Assembly (NCBI GenBank): GCA_021405325.1
Contig: QWII01000031.1
Location: 62,001-126,000, forward strand
Length of the DNA stretch: 64,000 nt
Origin: Caldilinea sp. CFX5
GTDB taxonomy: Bacteria > Chloroflexota > Anaerolineae > Caldilineales > Caldilineaceae
Direction: 5' to 3'
In this document: one piece after another, positions 44,257-53,909 of the stretch
Layout of the letters: each line of letters starts with the position of its first letter
Numbering within the stretch: position 1 is the first letter of the stretch
Notes under the pieces: model-generated
Databases searched by the model: none
What the model saw: the letters and a program-made list of their open reading frames with translations, nothing else
What the model was told of the DNA's origin: nothing
Position numbers and translations under genes: made by a program

Positions 44257-44760
44257 ATGAAAGAAGGAATCGGGCGGGCTTGGAAATATGGTGACAACGT
44301 CAATACCGATGTCATCTTTCCGGGCAAATATACATACAATGTAACCGGGCGCAGCGCGATTGCCAAACACGCCTTGGAAGATCTCGATCCAACCTTTGCC
44401 GCCAATGTCAAACCGGGCGACATCATTGTGGCTGGGCGCAACTGGGGCTGCGGGTCGAGCCGGGAGCAGGCGGCCACCTGCCTAGTCTACAACGGCGTCC
44501 AGGTGATTATTGCCGAAAGCTTTAGCCGGATCTTCTACCGCAATGCGCTCAACTGCGGCTTGCTCGCCATTGTCTGTCCGGCGGCGGCGCAGGCGATCCA
44601 AGCCGGCGACACCGTCAAGGTCGATCTGCAAATGAATCAGATCATCTGTGGCACAGGGGTTTATGCTTTTCCCCCCTTTAGCCCCAGTGTCATGGGGATT
44701 ATTGCCGCGGGTGGCTTGGTCGAATATGTCAAGCAGAAGATGCGCCTGGCCGACGCATGA
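44257..44760 (+). CDS. Homoaconitase small subunit (LeuD-like)
   Basis: 167 residues, the short archaeal/Thermus type. [20 protein letters not shown] (6-25) and [13 protein letters not shown] (about 59-71) are the swivel-domain substrate-binding motifs. It completes the large subunit to form homoaconitase. The gap upstream (44012-44256) holds the compound repeat and further GGGGACGCTCTGCGTCCCC-type hairpins. The stop overlaps the next gene's ATG. Confidence 0.9.
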   Translation: MKEGIGRAWKYGDNVNTDVIFPGKYTYNVTGRSAIAKHALEDLDPTFAANVKPGDIIVAGRNWGCGSSREQAATCLVYNGVQVIIAESFSRIFYRNALNCGLLAIVCPAAAQAIQAGDTVKVDLQMNQIICGTGVYAFPPFSPSVMGIIAAGGLVEYVKQKMRLADA

Positions 44761-45218
44761 AATGGTTGTTTCGGCTGGCCTACCGTCTCTACCGCCTGCA
44801 TTGGTGGATCACGCGCCCGACCACCCTGGGGGTGCGGATTATCTTGGTGCGGGATGGACAGCTTTTGCTGGTGCGCCATTCATACCAAAATCAGTGGTTT
44901 TTCCCTGGCGGCGCGGTTAAGCGCGGGGAGCCCTTGGTGGATGCCGCTATGCGGGAAGCTTTTGAAGAAACTGGTGTGCGTTGCCTGGATACGCCTCGGC
45001 TGCAAGGCATCTATCTGAACTTGTACGAAGGCAAAAACGACCATATTGCCGTCTTTGTCTGCGAAACCTTTGAACAGGGCGCCGCCACTGACCACTGGGA
45101 GATTGCCGCCTGTCAGTTCTTTCCCTTCACCGCGCTGCCGGCAGATTTCTCGCCTGGCTGCGCCCGTCGTCTACAAGAATATCAAAGCGGCGCCGGCCCG
45201 TTTGCTGGGAAATGGTAG
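44757..45218 (+). CDS. Nudix hydrolase (153 aa)
   Basis: The Nudix box [23 protein letters not shown] (about 51-73) is complete. An N-terminal amphipathic segment [17 protein letters not shown] may attach it to the membrane. The substrate class cannot be told. It overlaps the homoaconitase small-subunit stop by 4 bases, the second Nudix gene coupled to a lysine gene in this operon. Confidence 0.9.
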   Translation: MKWLFRLAYRLYRLHWWITRPTTLGVRIILVRDGQLLLVRHSYQNQWFFPGGAVKRGEPLVDAAMREAFEETGVRCLDTPRLQGIYLNLYEGKNDHIAVFVCETFEQGAATDHWEIAACQFFPFTALPADFSPGCARRLQEYQSGAGPFAGKW

Positions 45219-45275
45219 ATAGGTACACAGGTAGACAGGTATATAGGGGTAGATAGAAAAATAGGGATCAGGGTA
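45216..45275. repeat. Low-complexity GTAGAYAGG-type tract before HICDH
   Basis: GGTAGATAGG, GGTACACAGG, GTAGACAGG, GGTATATAGG and GGTAGATAG follow one another. It resembles one arm of the word-built hairpins elsewhere but has no complementary arm nearby. The gene's ribosome site (CAGGG) lies at its end. Confidence 0.6.
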
Positions 45276-45277
45276 GC

Positions 45278-46321
45278 ATGGTAGTAGAACGTTCAATACA
45301 AATTGCTTTGATTCCCGGCGATGGGATTGGGCGCGAGGTGGTGCCGGCGGCTCAACAGGTGTTACAGGCAACGGGTTTGCCTATCACTTTTGTTGAGTTG
45401 GCCGCCGGCTGGGAAACGTTTCAAGCGCAAGGAACGGCGTTACCGGCGGCAACCATGGAAGGGTTGCGCACTTGTGACGGCGCACTCTTTGGCGCGGTTA
45501 GTTCGCCAAGCCAACGGGTTGCCGGTTACAGCAGCCCGATTATCGGCTTGCGTAAACACTTTGATCTCTATGCCAATCTGCGCCCGGTGGTCTCGGCGCC
45601 GGTGGCCGGCAGCCAACCGAATGTGGACATGCTCATTGTGCGCGAAAACACTGAGTGTCTCTATGTCAAACAAGAGCGCTGGGCCGATGAGGGCGCCACC
45701 GCCATTGCCGAACGGGTGATCACCCGGCGCGCCTCGGCGCGCATTGCCCACACCGCTTTCCAACAAGCCCGGCTGCGTCAGGCGCGCAACCCCCACCGTC
45801 AACCATTGGTGACGGTTGTTCACAAAGCCAATGTCCTGAGCCTGACCGATGGTCTCTTTCGTGAAACTGTGCTGGCCGTTGCGCAGGAATACCCTGACAT
45901 TGGAGTGGAAGAACAACTCGTCGATTCCATGGTCTACCGCATGATTCGCGAGCCACAGCGCTATGACGTAGTGGTGGCGCCCAACTTATATGGCGACATT
46001 CTGAGCGACGCCGCTGCGGCTTTAGTTGGCGGTCTCGGATTAGCGCCCAGCGCAAATGTGGGCGAAAAGTTTATTGTTGCCGAACCGGTGCATGGCAGCG
46101 CACCGGATATTGCCGGCCAGGGCATTGCCAACCCGCTGGCAACGCTGCTGGCGGCGGCGCTATTACTGGAAACGCTAGGCCAGCAGCAAGCTGCCGGCCA
46201 GATCCAAGGCGCGGTCGACCATGTTCTGCACCACGGTCCCCACACGCGTGATCTGGGCGGTGACGCGACGACGGCTGCCGTTACCCGTGCTGTCCTGGAT
46301 CAACTCAAATCGTTTATGTAA
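45278..46321 (+). CDS. hicd: Homoisocitrate dehydrogenase (isocitrate/isopropylmalate dehydrogenase family)
   Basis: 347 residues. [13 protein letters not shown] (8-20) starts the beta-decarboxylating dehydrogenase fold. RENTECLYV carries the Arg that contacts substrate, and [22 protein letters not shown] (about 238-259) the metal-binding Asp residues. [12 protein letters not shown] is the family's NAD-binding loop. The overall sequence resembles Thermus homoisocitrate dehydrogenase. Reaction: homoisocitrate + NAD+ to 2-oxoadipate + CO2. Its place between homoaconitase and LysW supports this over isopropylmalate dehydrogenase. Confidence 0.9.
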   Translation: MVVERSIQIALIPGDGIGREVVPAAQQVLQATGLPITFVELAAGWETFQAQGTALPAATMEGLRTCDGALFGAVSSPSQRVAGYSSPIIGLRKHFDLYANLRPVVSAPVAGSQPNVDMLIVRENTECLYVKQERWADEGATAIAERVITRRASARIAHTAFQQARLRQARNPHRQPLVTVVHKANVLSLTDGLFRETVLAVAQEYPDIGVEEQLVDSMVYRMIREPQRYDVVVAPNLYGDILSDAAAALVGGLGLAPSANVGEKFIVAEPVHGSAPDIAGQGIANPLATLLAAALLLETLGQQQAAGQIQGAVDHVLHHGPHTRDLGGDATTAAVTRAVLDQLKSFM

Positions 46322-46359
46322 AATTTTAATACCCAATCGCTAGGTAAAAGGAGAATCTT

Positions 46360-46545
46360 ATGGCGTTGAAAACTGTCACCGGCACCGCTGAATGCCCGGA
46401 ATGCTTTGCTGAAATTGAACTGAAAAATGTGATGGAAAACGAGATCACCCAGTGTCCCGATTGTGGCGCTGACCTGGAAGTCATCAACATTGACCCGCTT
46501 GAACTAGCACTGGCCCCGGAAGAAGAAGAAGATTGGGGCGAATGA
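46360..46545 (+). CDS. lysW: LysW amino-group carrier protein
   Basis: 61 residues. A zinc ribbon with Cys12/Cys15 and Cys32/Cys35 is followed by an acidic tail ending EDWGE, whose terminal Glu gamma-carboxylate accepts the amino group of alpha-aminoadipate. The carrier protects and presents the intermediate to LysX, LysZ, LysY, LysJ and LysK. AAAGGAGAATC precedes the ATG. This tiny protein fixes the pathway type beyond doubt. Confidence 0.95.
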   Translation: MALKTVTGTAECPECFAEIELKNVMENEITQCPDCGADLEVINIDPLELALAPEEEEDWGE

Positions 46546-46552
46546 GGAACCT

Positions 46553-47500
<948 letters not shown>

Positions 47501-47673
47501 CAGCAACACAACAACAGCTTCAGATAGCAACCGATTTGTTTACGGTACGAGTAAATACGGATGCTATGGATCTAGGTAACAAGGGCTTTATTGCTGGGTA
47601 AGCTAAGCAACTTTATACGATAAGCTGCCATCGGCGTCTCCGTCTTGTATAGCTGATAGCCAATCCGTTGTTG

Positions 47674-47805
47674 TGTTTTGCAGGACTTACGCAAGACGCC
47701 GGGCGCCCAGGGGGTTCCCGCGCCATCCCTGGCGGCAGACCGGCAGGATGCGGCGGGAACCCGCTGGGCGCCCAGATTTCCGTCTTGCGTAAGTCCTATT
47801 TTGTT
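47674..47805. mobile_element. MITE-like element with 16-bp terminal repeats, decayed target duplication
   Basis: GGACTTACGCAAGACG (47683-47698) and its complement (47781-47796) bound 114 bp. The core is shared with 4375-4440 (GCGCCATCCCTGGCGGCAG, CCGGCAGGATGC, GCGGGAACCC). Flanks TGTTTTGCA and TATTTTGTT agree at 6 of 9 positions. Confidence 0.75.
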
Positions 47806-47812
47806 GACATTC

Positions 47813-47862
47813 TGGGGATAACTGCCGGTTAAGCTGGGGATAACTAAAAAAAATGTGGATAA
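47813..47862. promoter_or_regulatory. Cluster of three DnaA-box-like sites upstream of lysY
   Basis: TGGGGATAA (47813-47821), TGGGGATAA (47835-47843) and TGTGGATAA (47854-47862), all in one orientation. The last is a perfect DnaA box (TTATCCACA on the other strand); the others have one mismatch. AT-rich DNA follows. Confidence 0.45.
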
Positions 47863-47863
47863 C

Positions 47864-47883
47864 TTTACAAATTCTTTTGTAAA
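47864..47883. promoter_or_regulatory. Palindrome TTTACAAA-N4-TTTGTAAA upstream of lysY
   Basis: Two perfect 8-bp half-sites with a 4-bp spacer, 29 bp before the lysY start. It has the form of a dimeric repressor operator. Confidence 0.45.
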
Positions 47884-47911
47884 TGACAATTTGGTAAGGA
47901 AATAACAAAGC

Positions 47912-48967
47912 ATGACAGCGAGCATCAGTGCAACCATTGTCGGCGGGTCGGGCTATGTGGGCGGGGAACTCTTGCGCCTGTTGCTCGACCATCCGCATGT
48001 GGAGATTAAGCAGATAACCAGCGAACGGAATGCTGGTTCCTTTGTCCATTTTACCCATCCCAACTTGCGTGGACGCACCAAGTTGCAATTTGTCAGCGCG
48101 AATGAACTGGAAGGCTGTGATCTACTCTTTCTTTGTCTGCCCCACGGCGGCGCGATGGAACGGATCGAAAGCTTTGCCGGTCTGGCCGAACGCATTGTCG
48201 ATCTGAGTGCTGACTTTCGCCTGCGCCACCCCGAAGAGTATGTGCGCTGGTATGGCAAAGCGCACGCCAACCCGGCCTGGTTAGAAAAATTTGTCTACGG
48301 ATTGCCAGAATTACATCGCGCCGAGTTGAGTCAGGCGCGCTATGTTAGCGGCGTCGGCTGTAATGCCACGGCCACCAACATGGCGATCTGGCCGCTCTTT
48401 GCCAATGATTTGGTCGATGAAAGCCGGGGTGTGGTCTGTGAAGTCAAGGTCGGCAGCAGCGAAGGGGGCAACAAGTCGAGCGACGCCACCCACCACCCGG
48501 AGCGCGCCGGCGTGATGCGCAGCTTTGCGCCGACCGGTCATCGCCACACGGCGGAGATTTTGCAGGCCATTGGCCTGGCCGGTCGCAAAACGGATGTGCA
48601 CTTAAGCGCCACCGCGGTTGACAATGTGCGCGGCGTGCTGGCGACGGCTCATCTCTTTGTCAAGCCGGGCATTGGCGAAAAAGAACTCTGGCGCGCCTAC
48701 CGCCAGGTCTACCGCGATGAACCCTTTGTGCGCCTGGTCAAAGAGAAAACCGGCATCTACCGCTACCCCGAACCCAAGATTCTGGCCGGCAGTAACTATG
48801 TCGATGTCGGCTTTGAGTTTGATGAGACGAGTGGTCGTGTCGTCGCCATGTGCGCTATCGACAACCTGATGAAAGGCGCCGCCGGCACCGCTGTCCAGTG
48901 TATGAACCTGATGATGGGCTGGCCGGAGACGACCGGGTTGACCTTTCCGGGGTTGCATCCAATTTAA
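47912..48967 (+). CDS. lysY: LysW-alpha-aminoadipyl-6-phosphate reductase LysY (ArgC family)
   Basis: 351 residues. VGGSGYVGGELLRLL (10-24) is the NADPH-binding loop and GVGCNATATN (147-156) carries catalytic Cys150. The ArgC family reduces an acyl phosphate to a semialdehyde. LysY acts on LysW-linked aminoadipyl phosphate, ArgC on N-acetylglutamyl phosphate; the neighbouring lysW and lysX favour LysY. The kinase LysZ that must supply its substrate is not in the window. AAGGAAATAAC precedes the ATG. Confidence 0.9.
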   Translation: MTASISATIVGGSGYVGGELLRLLLDHPHVEIKQITSERNAGSFVHFTHPNLRGRTKLQFVSANELEGCDLLFLCLPHGGAMERIESFAGLAERIVDLSADFRLRHPEEYVRWYGKAHANPAWLEKFVYGLPELHRAELSQARYVSGVGCNATATNMAIWPLFANDLVDESRGVVCEVKVGSSEGGNKSSDATHHPERAGVMRSFAPTGHRHTAEILQAIGLAGRKTDVHLSATAVDNVRGVLATAHLFVKPGIGEKELWRAYRQVYRDEPFVRLVKEKTGIYRYPEPKILAGSNYVDVGFEFDETSGRVVAMCAIDNLMKGAAGTAVQCMNLMMGWPETTGLTFPGLHPI

Positions 48968-49115
48968 CGCCAGGGCTTGCATTTCTATCATTCGTAAACC
49001 GACAGGGTCTGCTGCTTGTCAGTGTGGAAATGACTAAAGTTGTAACCTTCTTTTCGCAAATCAATCCAGAGGAGTATCCCCTTGGCGTTGACCTACGAAG
49101 AAAAGTAAGCAACCC

Positions 49116-49205
49116 ATGTCTAGTGAATGTAACAACCTGACCCTGACCGGCGTCATCGATTTTGGTCAATTTCAAGGCGGGCTGCCCGTGGTCGATACTG
49201 TATGA
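49116..49205 (+). CDS. Short ORF overlapping the SDR start (29 aa)
   Basis: MSSECNNLTLTGVIDFG and a further 12 residues, ending TGA inside the ATGA shared with the next gene. No ribosome site is evident. It may be a coupling ORF or the remnant of a gene; 48968-49115 contains no other frame of note. Confidence 0.25.
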   Translation: MSSECNNLTLTGVIDFGQFQGGLPVVDTV

Positions 49206-50008
49206 TCAACCCTAACACTACGTTACCCAACTTGCCTTCCGCCGCGACCGAACAGACGTTGCGGGGCAAGGTTTGTCTGATTACCGGCGCTTCCCGCACC
49301 CTCGGTGCGACGATCGCCCGCGCACTGGCCGTTAACGGCGCCCAGGTTGCCGTCAATTATCACCAGTCAGCGGCGGCGGCGGACGCCCTTTGCGCTGAAC
49401 TGATCGCAATGGGGGTGAAGAGCGTCGCCATCGGCGCCGATGTGACCGACCTTACTCAGGTGGAACAGATGATTGCAACCACAGAGACGCGTCTGGGCGC
49501 TATTGATATTCTGGTCAATAACGTCGGCCCGTATGTGGATACGCCCTTTCTTGATCTGTCGCTGGCTGACTTTGATCGCATTTTGGCCGGCAATGTGCGG
49601 GCGACCTTTCTGTTGACCCAAACGGTGGGGCGTTTGATGAAAGCGCGGGGCAACGGCAACATCATCAACATTGCCGCCACCGATATTTTTCACCGTAGTC
49701 ATTCAATCTACGGTCTGGCGAAGCAGGGCGTTGTTCACCTGACTGAGGCAATGGCGTTGGAACTGGCCCCGGCAGTGCGCCTTAATGCCATTGCCCCCGA
49801 TTTGATCGCCGACAACGAAGAGATGACCGCTGAGTTTACGGCCCGTTCGGTTGGTGGCACGCCCATGCAGCGCCTAGTGACCCGCGCCGAAGTTGCCCAA
49901 CTGGTCTGCTTACTTTGCACGCCGGCCTTTGCCATGATGACCGGCCAGACCCTTGTCCTTGATGGCGGGCGCGCCATTCCGCGTATTGCGTTCGGTCCAG
50001 TCCAGTAA
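49202..50008 (+). CDS. SDR family oxidoreductase (FabG/pteridine-reductase-like)
   Basis: 268 residues. LITGASRTLGATIARAL (about 26-42) is the nucleotide-binding loop; NNVGPY is the NNxG motif. The active-site Tyr-Lys pair is in IYGLAKQG (about 169-176), but the usual Ser 13 positions before Tyr is replaced (INIAATD), as in some pteridine-reductase-like SDRs. Substrate unknown. It starts 235 bp after lysY, and a large hairpin follows, so it may be transcribed separately. Confidence 0.85.
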   Translation: MINPNTTLPNLPSAATEQTLRGKVCLITGASRTLGATIARALAVNGAQVAVNYHQSAAAADALCAELIAMGVKSVAIGADVTDLTQVEQMIATTETRLGAIDILVNNVGPYVDTPFLDLSLADFDRILAGNVRATFLLTQTVGRLMKARGNGNIINIAATDIFHRSHSIYGLAKQGVVHLTEAMALELAPAVRLNAIAPDLIADNEEMTAEFTARSVGGTPMQRLVTRAEVAQLVCLLCTPAFAMMTGQTLVLDGGRAIPRIAFGPVQ

Positions 50009-50017
50009 CTGCCGGCT

Positions 50018-50077
50018 CCGCTCGTAGCCAGTCCGTGACTGGCGATTGGGCGCCAGTCACGGACTGGCTACGAGCGG
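50018..50077. repeat. Perfect 27-bp inverted repeat between SDR and MBL genes
   Basis: Arms 50018-50044 and 50051-50077 with a 6-nt loop; related in sequence to 12828-12886 (CCGCTC...GTCCGTGAC). Confidence 0.9.
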
Positions 50078-50109
50078 ATTGAATCATTGCCAACGAACCA
50101 GGATTTTTC

Positions 50110-51078
50110 ATGTCGTATCCGATCCAGATTCCGTTACCCATTCCTTATGCTGTCGGTCCGGTCAATAGCTATCTTTTTATTGAACCGGAACCCACGTTAA
50201 TCGATTGTGGCGTCAAAAGTGATGACAGTTGGCATGCTCTTGTCACGGCACTCGACCAGTATCAACTCACAATTGCTGATCTTCGGCGGGTGATTATCAC
50301 CCACGCGCATGTCGATCATATGGGCATGGCCGGCAAGATTGCGGCACACAGTTCGTCGCAAATCTGGGTGGCGGCGATGAACTATGATTGGGCCGTTCAC
50401 TTGCCGCAAAAGTGGCAACGCCGTATGGCCTTTATGGGTAGCGTGATCCGCCGCTTTGGCTTGAGCGAAGAGCAGCAGCAAGCCATCTTAGGCGGCATGG
50501 CGCGTACACCAACGCTGTGGGATGTCATACCGGCAGAACGCGTTGTCACCTTTCCGGTCGATGGCGTGATTGCGATCGGCGGTCAACCGTGGCAGGTTAT
50601 CTACACCCCTGGTCATAGCAACACCCAAACCTGTTTCTACCAACCGGAGAGCCGCCAATTTCTCGCCGCCGATATGCTCCTGCCCGTCACGCCGACGCCG
50701 GTGATCGAGGAGCCGCTAGACGGCAGCGATGAACGGCTGCCCGGCTTGCCGCTCTTCTTGGCATCACTGGCCCTGGTGGAAGCGCTTGACATCGATCAGG
50801 TCTACCCTGGTCACGGTGACATTTTCACTGACCATCGGGCCTTGATTCAGCGGCAGCGCACCCGCATCCACCAACGGAAAGAGGAATGTTATGCGTTGAT
50901 TTGTAGCGGTCGCCACACCTTCGCTGAACTTTTTACCGCCATGTACGGCCAGCATCCCTACGCTGATCGGTTTAGTGCGTTAGGAATGCTGGTTGGCTAC
51001 CTGGATCTATTGGTGGCGGAGCAAGCTGTCACCGTGTGGGAGGAGAATAGGGTCTATCACTATGGAGTGCAGCCGTGA
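50110..51078 (+). CDS. Metallo-beta-lactamase-fold hydrolase
   Basis: 322 residues. THAHVDHMG (about 65-73) is the HxHxDH zinc motif, TPGHSNTQT (about 165) supplies the third His, AADMLLP the bridging Asp, and VYPGHGD (about 231) the last His. The fold includes lactonases, glyoxalase II and other hydrolases. The C-terminal 60 residues form a helical winged domain as in LACTB2-type proteins. Specific substrate unknown. The stop overlaps a GTG start of the next gene. Confidence 0.9.
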   Translation: MSYPIQIPLPIPYAVGPVNSYLFIEPEPTLIDCGVKSDDSWHALVTALDQYQLTIADLRRVIITHAHVDHMGMAGKIAAHSSSQIWVAAMNYDWAVHLPQKWQRRMAFMGSVIRRFGLSEEQQQAILGGMARTPTLWDVIPAERVVTFPVDGVIAIGGQPWQVIYTPGHSNTQTCFYQPESRQFLAADMLLPVTPTPVIEEPLDGSDERLPGLPLFLASLALVEALDIDQVYPGHGDIFTDHRALIQRQRTRIHQRKEECYALICSGRHTFAELFTAMYGQHPYADRFSALGMLVGYLDLLVAEQAVTVWEENRVYHYGVQP

Positions 51079-51371
51079 CCACGCAGGCGCAAACGATCCA
51101 GCCGCAGGTGGTGCGCTATGTCGCCAACACCGGTTTTACTCAGGCGATTCTGCTCTTTACCGATGGCAGTCGGCTGCTCTTTGAACACAGCAGCCGCGCC
51201 AACCGGTGGGCCAGGGCGTCGGCGGCGGGTAGCTTGGCGGATCACTGTTGTCAAGTAATCCAACACTTTCGCTTAAACGCCAAACACTTGCAACTCTATT
51301 TTGCGGATGGCAGCGATGTTGAATTTACAACACCGGCATCTCTCCCGCAGGTGGATAGTAGAGACAAGTGA
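51075..51371 (+). CDS. Hypothetical protein (98 aa), coupled to the MBL-fold gene
   Basis: It begins with GTG overlapping the preceding stop by 4 bases (GTGA). The sequence has a beta-hairpin pattern (FTQAILLFTDGSRLLFEHSS, LQLYFADGSDVEFTTP) and no signal or membrane segment. I do not recognise the family. The tight coupling is the main reason to accept it. Confidence 0.6.
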   Translation: MTTQAQTIQPQVVRYVANTGFTQAILLFTDGSRLLFEHSSRANRWARASAAGSLADHCCQVIQHFRLNAKHLQLYFADGSDVEFTTPASLPQVDSRDK

Positions 51372-51396
51372 CGGAAGACGTTAAACCGCTATTGGC

Positions 51397-52035
51397 TTAT
51401 GCTTCCGGCAGCCCCAACAATTCCCGCAAATCCGTCAGTAAATCGCCGCCGGATTCTGCCACGCGCAGGTAGGAAGACTCTGTCCCTTCGTCGGGGTCTA
51501 CCGTGACGCGTCCATTAGCAAACTGTTGGGCGACAAACGCCAGAAACTCCTCGAAGTTGTCGGCGATGACATGGCGGAGCATATCATCGCGTCCACAGTT
51601 GATGATTTGGCCGACCTTGCCGTTGGGACCGGGATCAAAGTCAATGGCGACGTGGTTCTGCGAATCGCCGGCAAAGGGCAGCCAGTTGCGGTTGGCGTAG
51701 AGCAGTTTTACGGCCCCTTCCGGGTAGGATTCGCACTCTTCATTCAGATCCTCAATCAGATCCTCATCGTCCCCAATGTCAGCCCACCCTTTCCAAACCC
51801 GACCGATCCCGGCCAGGCTTAGCAAGGGGAGCCCGATCAACGGGCCAGCGTCGGCCTTCGACCCGTTGTGGATCAGGTAGGATGCCTTAAAGTCCGCCGG
51901 CAACGTCTGCTTGATCCGCTGCTCCAATTTGGCAAAGTCCACCGGGTCGGCGGGGCCGCGCAACTGCTTGCGTAACGTTGGGTGATGCTGGTTGAGCCAG
52001 GTATGGATGGTTTCCCAGGATTTTTCGACGCTCAT
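51397..52035 (-). CDS. SMI1/KNR4 family protein
   Basis: 212 residues. LEQRIKQTLPADFKASYLIHNGS (about 37-59) is the opening motif of the SMI1/KNR4 (SUKH) fold. VAIDFDPGPNGKVGQIINCGRDD and FEEFLAFVAQQF complete it. Proteins of this superfamily often act as immunity proteins against polymorphic toxins, or as interaction modules; no toxin gene is adjacent. It converges on the preceding pair. Confidence 0.85.
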   Translation of the reverse strand: MSVEKSWETIHTWLNQHHPTLRKQLRGPADPVDFAKLEQRIKQTLPADFKASYLIHNGSKADAGPLIGLPLLSLAGIGRVWKGWADIGDDEDLIEDLNEECESYPEGAVKLLYANRNWLPFAGDSQNHVAIDFDPGPNGKVGQIINCGRDDMLRHVIADNFEEFLAFVAQQFANGRVTVDPDEGTESSYLRVAESGGDLLTDLRELLGLPEA

Positions 52036-52182
52036 GGTTCATTCTCCTTGGTCTGTTGTTGGGCAACAGAACCGAACAGACGCAAACGCCATCGTTATGT
52101 TGAAAATGAACCATGATTGTGGTGAACTGTCAATCGAAATTTTGACGCAGACTCATGTGGCAAATGGTGGAGCGTCTGCCGG

Positions 52183-52398
52183 TTAATCAATTTCCAGCTC
52201 ATCACGCAACAACTGATCCGTTGTAACGCCAAAATAGTCAGCTAGTTTCACCAGGAGTTCGACCGAAGGTAGACTGCGGCCACTTTCCATGTCGCTGATG
52301 TGACTATGCGACTTCATCTCTAGAAGGCTGGCTAGTTGACGCACTGTTACCTCGCGTGCTTGCCGAAGTCGCCGTAGTTTTTCCCCAAACCGTTTCAT
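52183..52398 (-). CDS. XRE-family helix-turn-helix regulator
   Basis: 71 residues, a single Cro/C1-type HTH: RQLASLLEMKSHSHISDMESGRSLPSVELLVKLADYFGV covers helices 2-5. The end DQLLRDELEID suits a short dimerisation helix. It starts the accessory stretch; likely an autoregulator of its neighbourhood. Confidence 0.88.
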   Translation of the reverse strand: MKRFGEKLRRLRQAREVTVRQLASLLEMKSHSHISDMESGRSLPSVELLVKLADYFGVTTDQLLRDELEID

Positions 52399-52591
52399 TC
52401 GATGTTTCCGATATCCCGTTCATGGTGTAGGGATTTTACCTTACCTTGATTTGTTGGGTTAGGCAATCTCTCACAGTCGTTTAACTCTTAACTATTTGCT
52501 TTGACCTTGCAAGTTAGTTTTACCTCTTTAAGAGCATATTCTTCCTAATTCCTCGATTTGCCCAAGAATTACCATCACAATTCACTACTCT

Positions 52592-53092
52592 TTAAGGTGC
52601 AAATTCGTTCTCGATGTAATTTATGAACAGATAGGCCAGATCCCGCAGTTGTTGTTCAGAAATTACTGTTTCCCATATTCGATTTTCGGGCTTATTTTCT
52701 TTCCTGGGTGGTATATTCCATACACGTATACCCATGATTTGATTTGTCTTTTCATTTTTTAGTAAGGTGAAGCAGTTGTGTGCGAACGCGTGCCTCATAT
52801 TTCTAATTAATTGACTGAAACTGTTGTGTGACTTAAGCTGTGGCGATCTAGGGTTTGCAGAGTAACACATTAAATCGACAATTTTCAAGTTTTTACGTTT
52901 CAAGTCCTCCCAAGTAACAGTTTTCTCTTTAAGATATTCCTCTCGTAAACAGATAATCATGCCTAACATACTATTGAGTAAATGGGTAAATTCTTCGACA
53001 TCGGCTCCTTGAGCTTTTTGTGAATACAAATAATCTAAATTCTTGCGTGTTCGACGGGCAATAGTTAACGTTTGCACATCCTCTGGGAACAT
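52592..53092 (-). CDS. HEPN-like protein (166 aa)
   Basis: An all-helical protein with IRNMRHAFAHNCF (about 111-123), close to the Rx4-6H ribonuclease motif of HEPN domains (R-N-x-R-H-A-x-A-H). Many HEPN proteins are RNases of toxin-antitoxin or phage-defence systems. The gene is far more AT-rich than the surroundings, with AT-rich codons, suggesting acquisition. No recognised antitoxin is adjacent except possibly the XRE gene. Confidence 0.6.
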   Translation of the reverse strand: MFPEDVQTLTIARRTRKNLDYLYSQKAQGADVEEFTHLLNSMLGMIICLREEYLKEKTVTWEDLKRKNLKIVDLMCYSANPRSPQLKSHNSFSQLIRNMRHAFAHNCFTLLKNEKTNQIMGIRVWNIPPRKENKPENRIWETVISEQQLRDLAYLFINYIENEFAP

Positions 53093-53105
53093 AAACCCTC
53101 CAATT

Positions 53106-53909
53106 CTATCTTTGTCTGCTTTTAATTTCTTGTAGTAACATTTCAGCTTCTTGTTTAGTTTCTATGTTTGGAGCAAGCTCAAGTACACGTTGTAATTCCT
53201 CCTGTGCCCTTTCCAAATTTCCAAGCATCTTGTAATAGAGAACAGCGCGAAGCATATAGTTATCTAATTCTGTTGGATTGATCTCGATAGCTATAGTAAG
53301 ATCATTAATTGCTTTATCAATCTCATTGATAGCCACATAGGTTGTAGCGCGAAGTAACAGTGCATCATAATTATTAGGTTCAAGTTTCAATGCTTGGTTG
53401 AACGCTTCTAATGCCTCACGATACTTACCCCAATCAGAGTATATGCCACCTCTGTTAATATAAATCGTTACATTGTTTGGTTCAAGTTTTTGAGCCGTAT
53501 CTAAGTCCTTAACGGCTTTATCAAAATTATTGAGTTTTGCATATGCAAAACTCCTGTTAATGTACGCTGCCGTTAAGCTGCTATCGATTTCAATTGCTCT
53601 CGTGGCATCCGCAATTGCAGGGATATAACTTTCATTGATGGCTAATGCCTGACCTCGGTTTACATAAGCGAGTGCGTACTTAGGATCGATTTCAAGAGCT
53701 TGTGAATACTCGGCGATTGCTTCTTCTATCTTTCCTTGATGTGCATAAGATATACCTGAATCAAGATGTATCTGTGCAAGATGAGACTTCGTTGAACAGC
53801 CACCATTGATAATAAAGAGAACAACAAAAAATAAGAAATTACAGAATTTTATGCTTGCATCTGATTTATATTGCTTCTGAGTTGCTCCGAATGGAATAAA
53901 GATTATCAA
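53106..53909 (-). CDS. TPR-repeat lipoprotein
   Basis: 267 residues. A hydrophobic segment NFLFFVVLFIINGGC with a lipobox-like GGC (Cys 38) suggests export and lipid attachment. From about residue 45, six consecutive TPR units follow, with repeated A..Y.NRG....... and EA...... A.EI(D/E)P. TPR arrays bind other proteins. It is AT-rich like the HEPN-like gene, 13 bp away on the same strand; the two were probably acquired together. Confidence 0.85.
   Translation of the reverse strand: MIIFIPFGATQKQYKSDASIKFCNFLFFVVLFIINGGCSTKSHLAQIHLDSGISYAHQGKIEEAIAEYSQALEIDPKYALAYVNRGQALAINESYIPAIADATRAIEIDSSLTAAYINRSFAYAKLNNFDKAVKDLDTAQKLEPNNVTIYINRGGIYSDWGKYREALEAFNQALKLEPNNYDALLLRATTYVAINEIDKAINDLTIAIEINPTELDNYMLRAVLYYKMLGNLERAQEELQRVLELAPNIETKQEAEMLLQEIKSRQR

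Larger units (their letters stand above)
47501..47911. other. lysX-lysY intergenic region: transposon-like element and control sequences
   Basis: 411 bp. It contains the element at 47683-47796, a TTGACA at 47814-47819-like start of a promoter region, three DnaA-box-like sites (47813-47862) and a TTTACAAA palindrome (47864-47883). AACAACAAC words near 47505 are answered by GTTGTTGTG near 47668. No gene seen. Confidence 0.5.

Noticed and set aside
47813..47883. Replication origin (oriC)
   Set aside because: Only three DnaA-box-like sites, no dnaA, dnaN or gyrase genes nearby, and the surrounding genes are a lysine operon; kept only as a regulatory curiosity.
48850..49140. Reading frame across the lysY end and the following gap
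   Set aside because: It overlaps the lysY coding end in another frame and shows no domain or ribosome site; it looks like a shadow.
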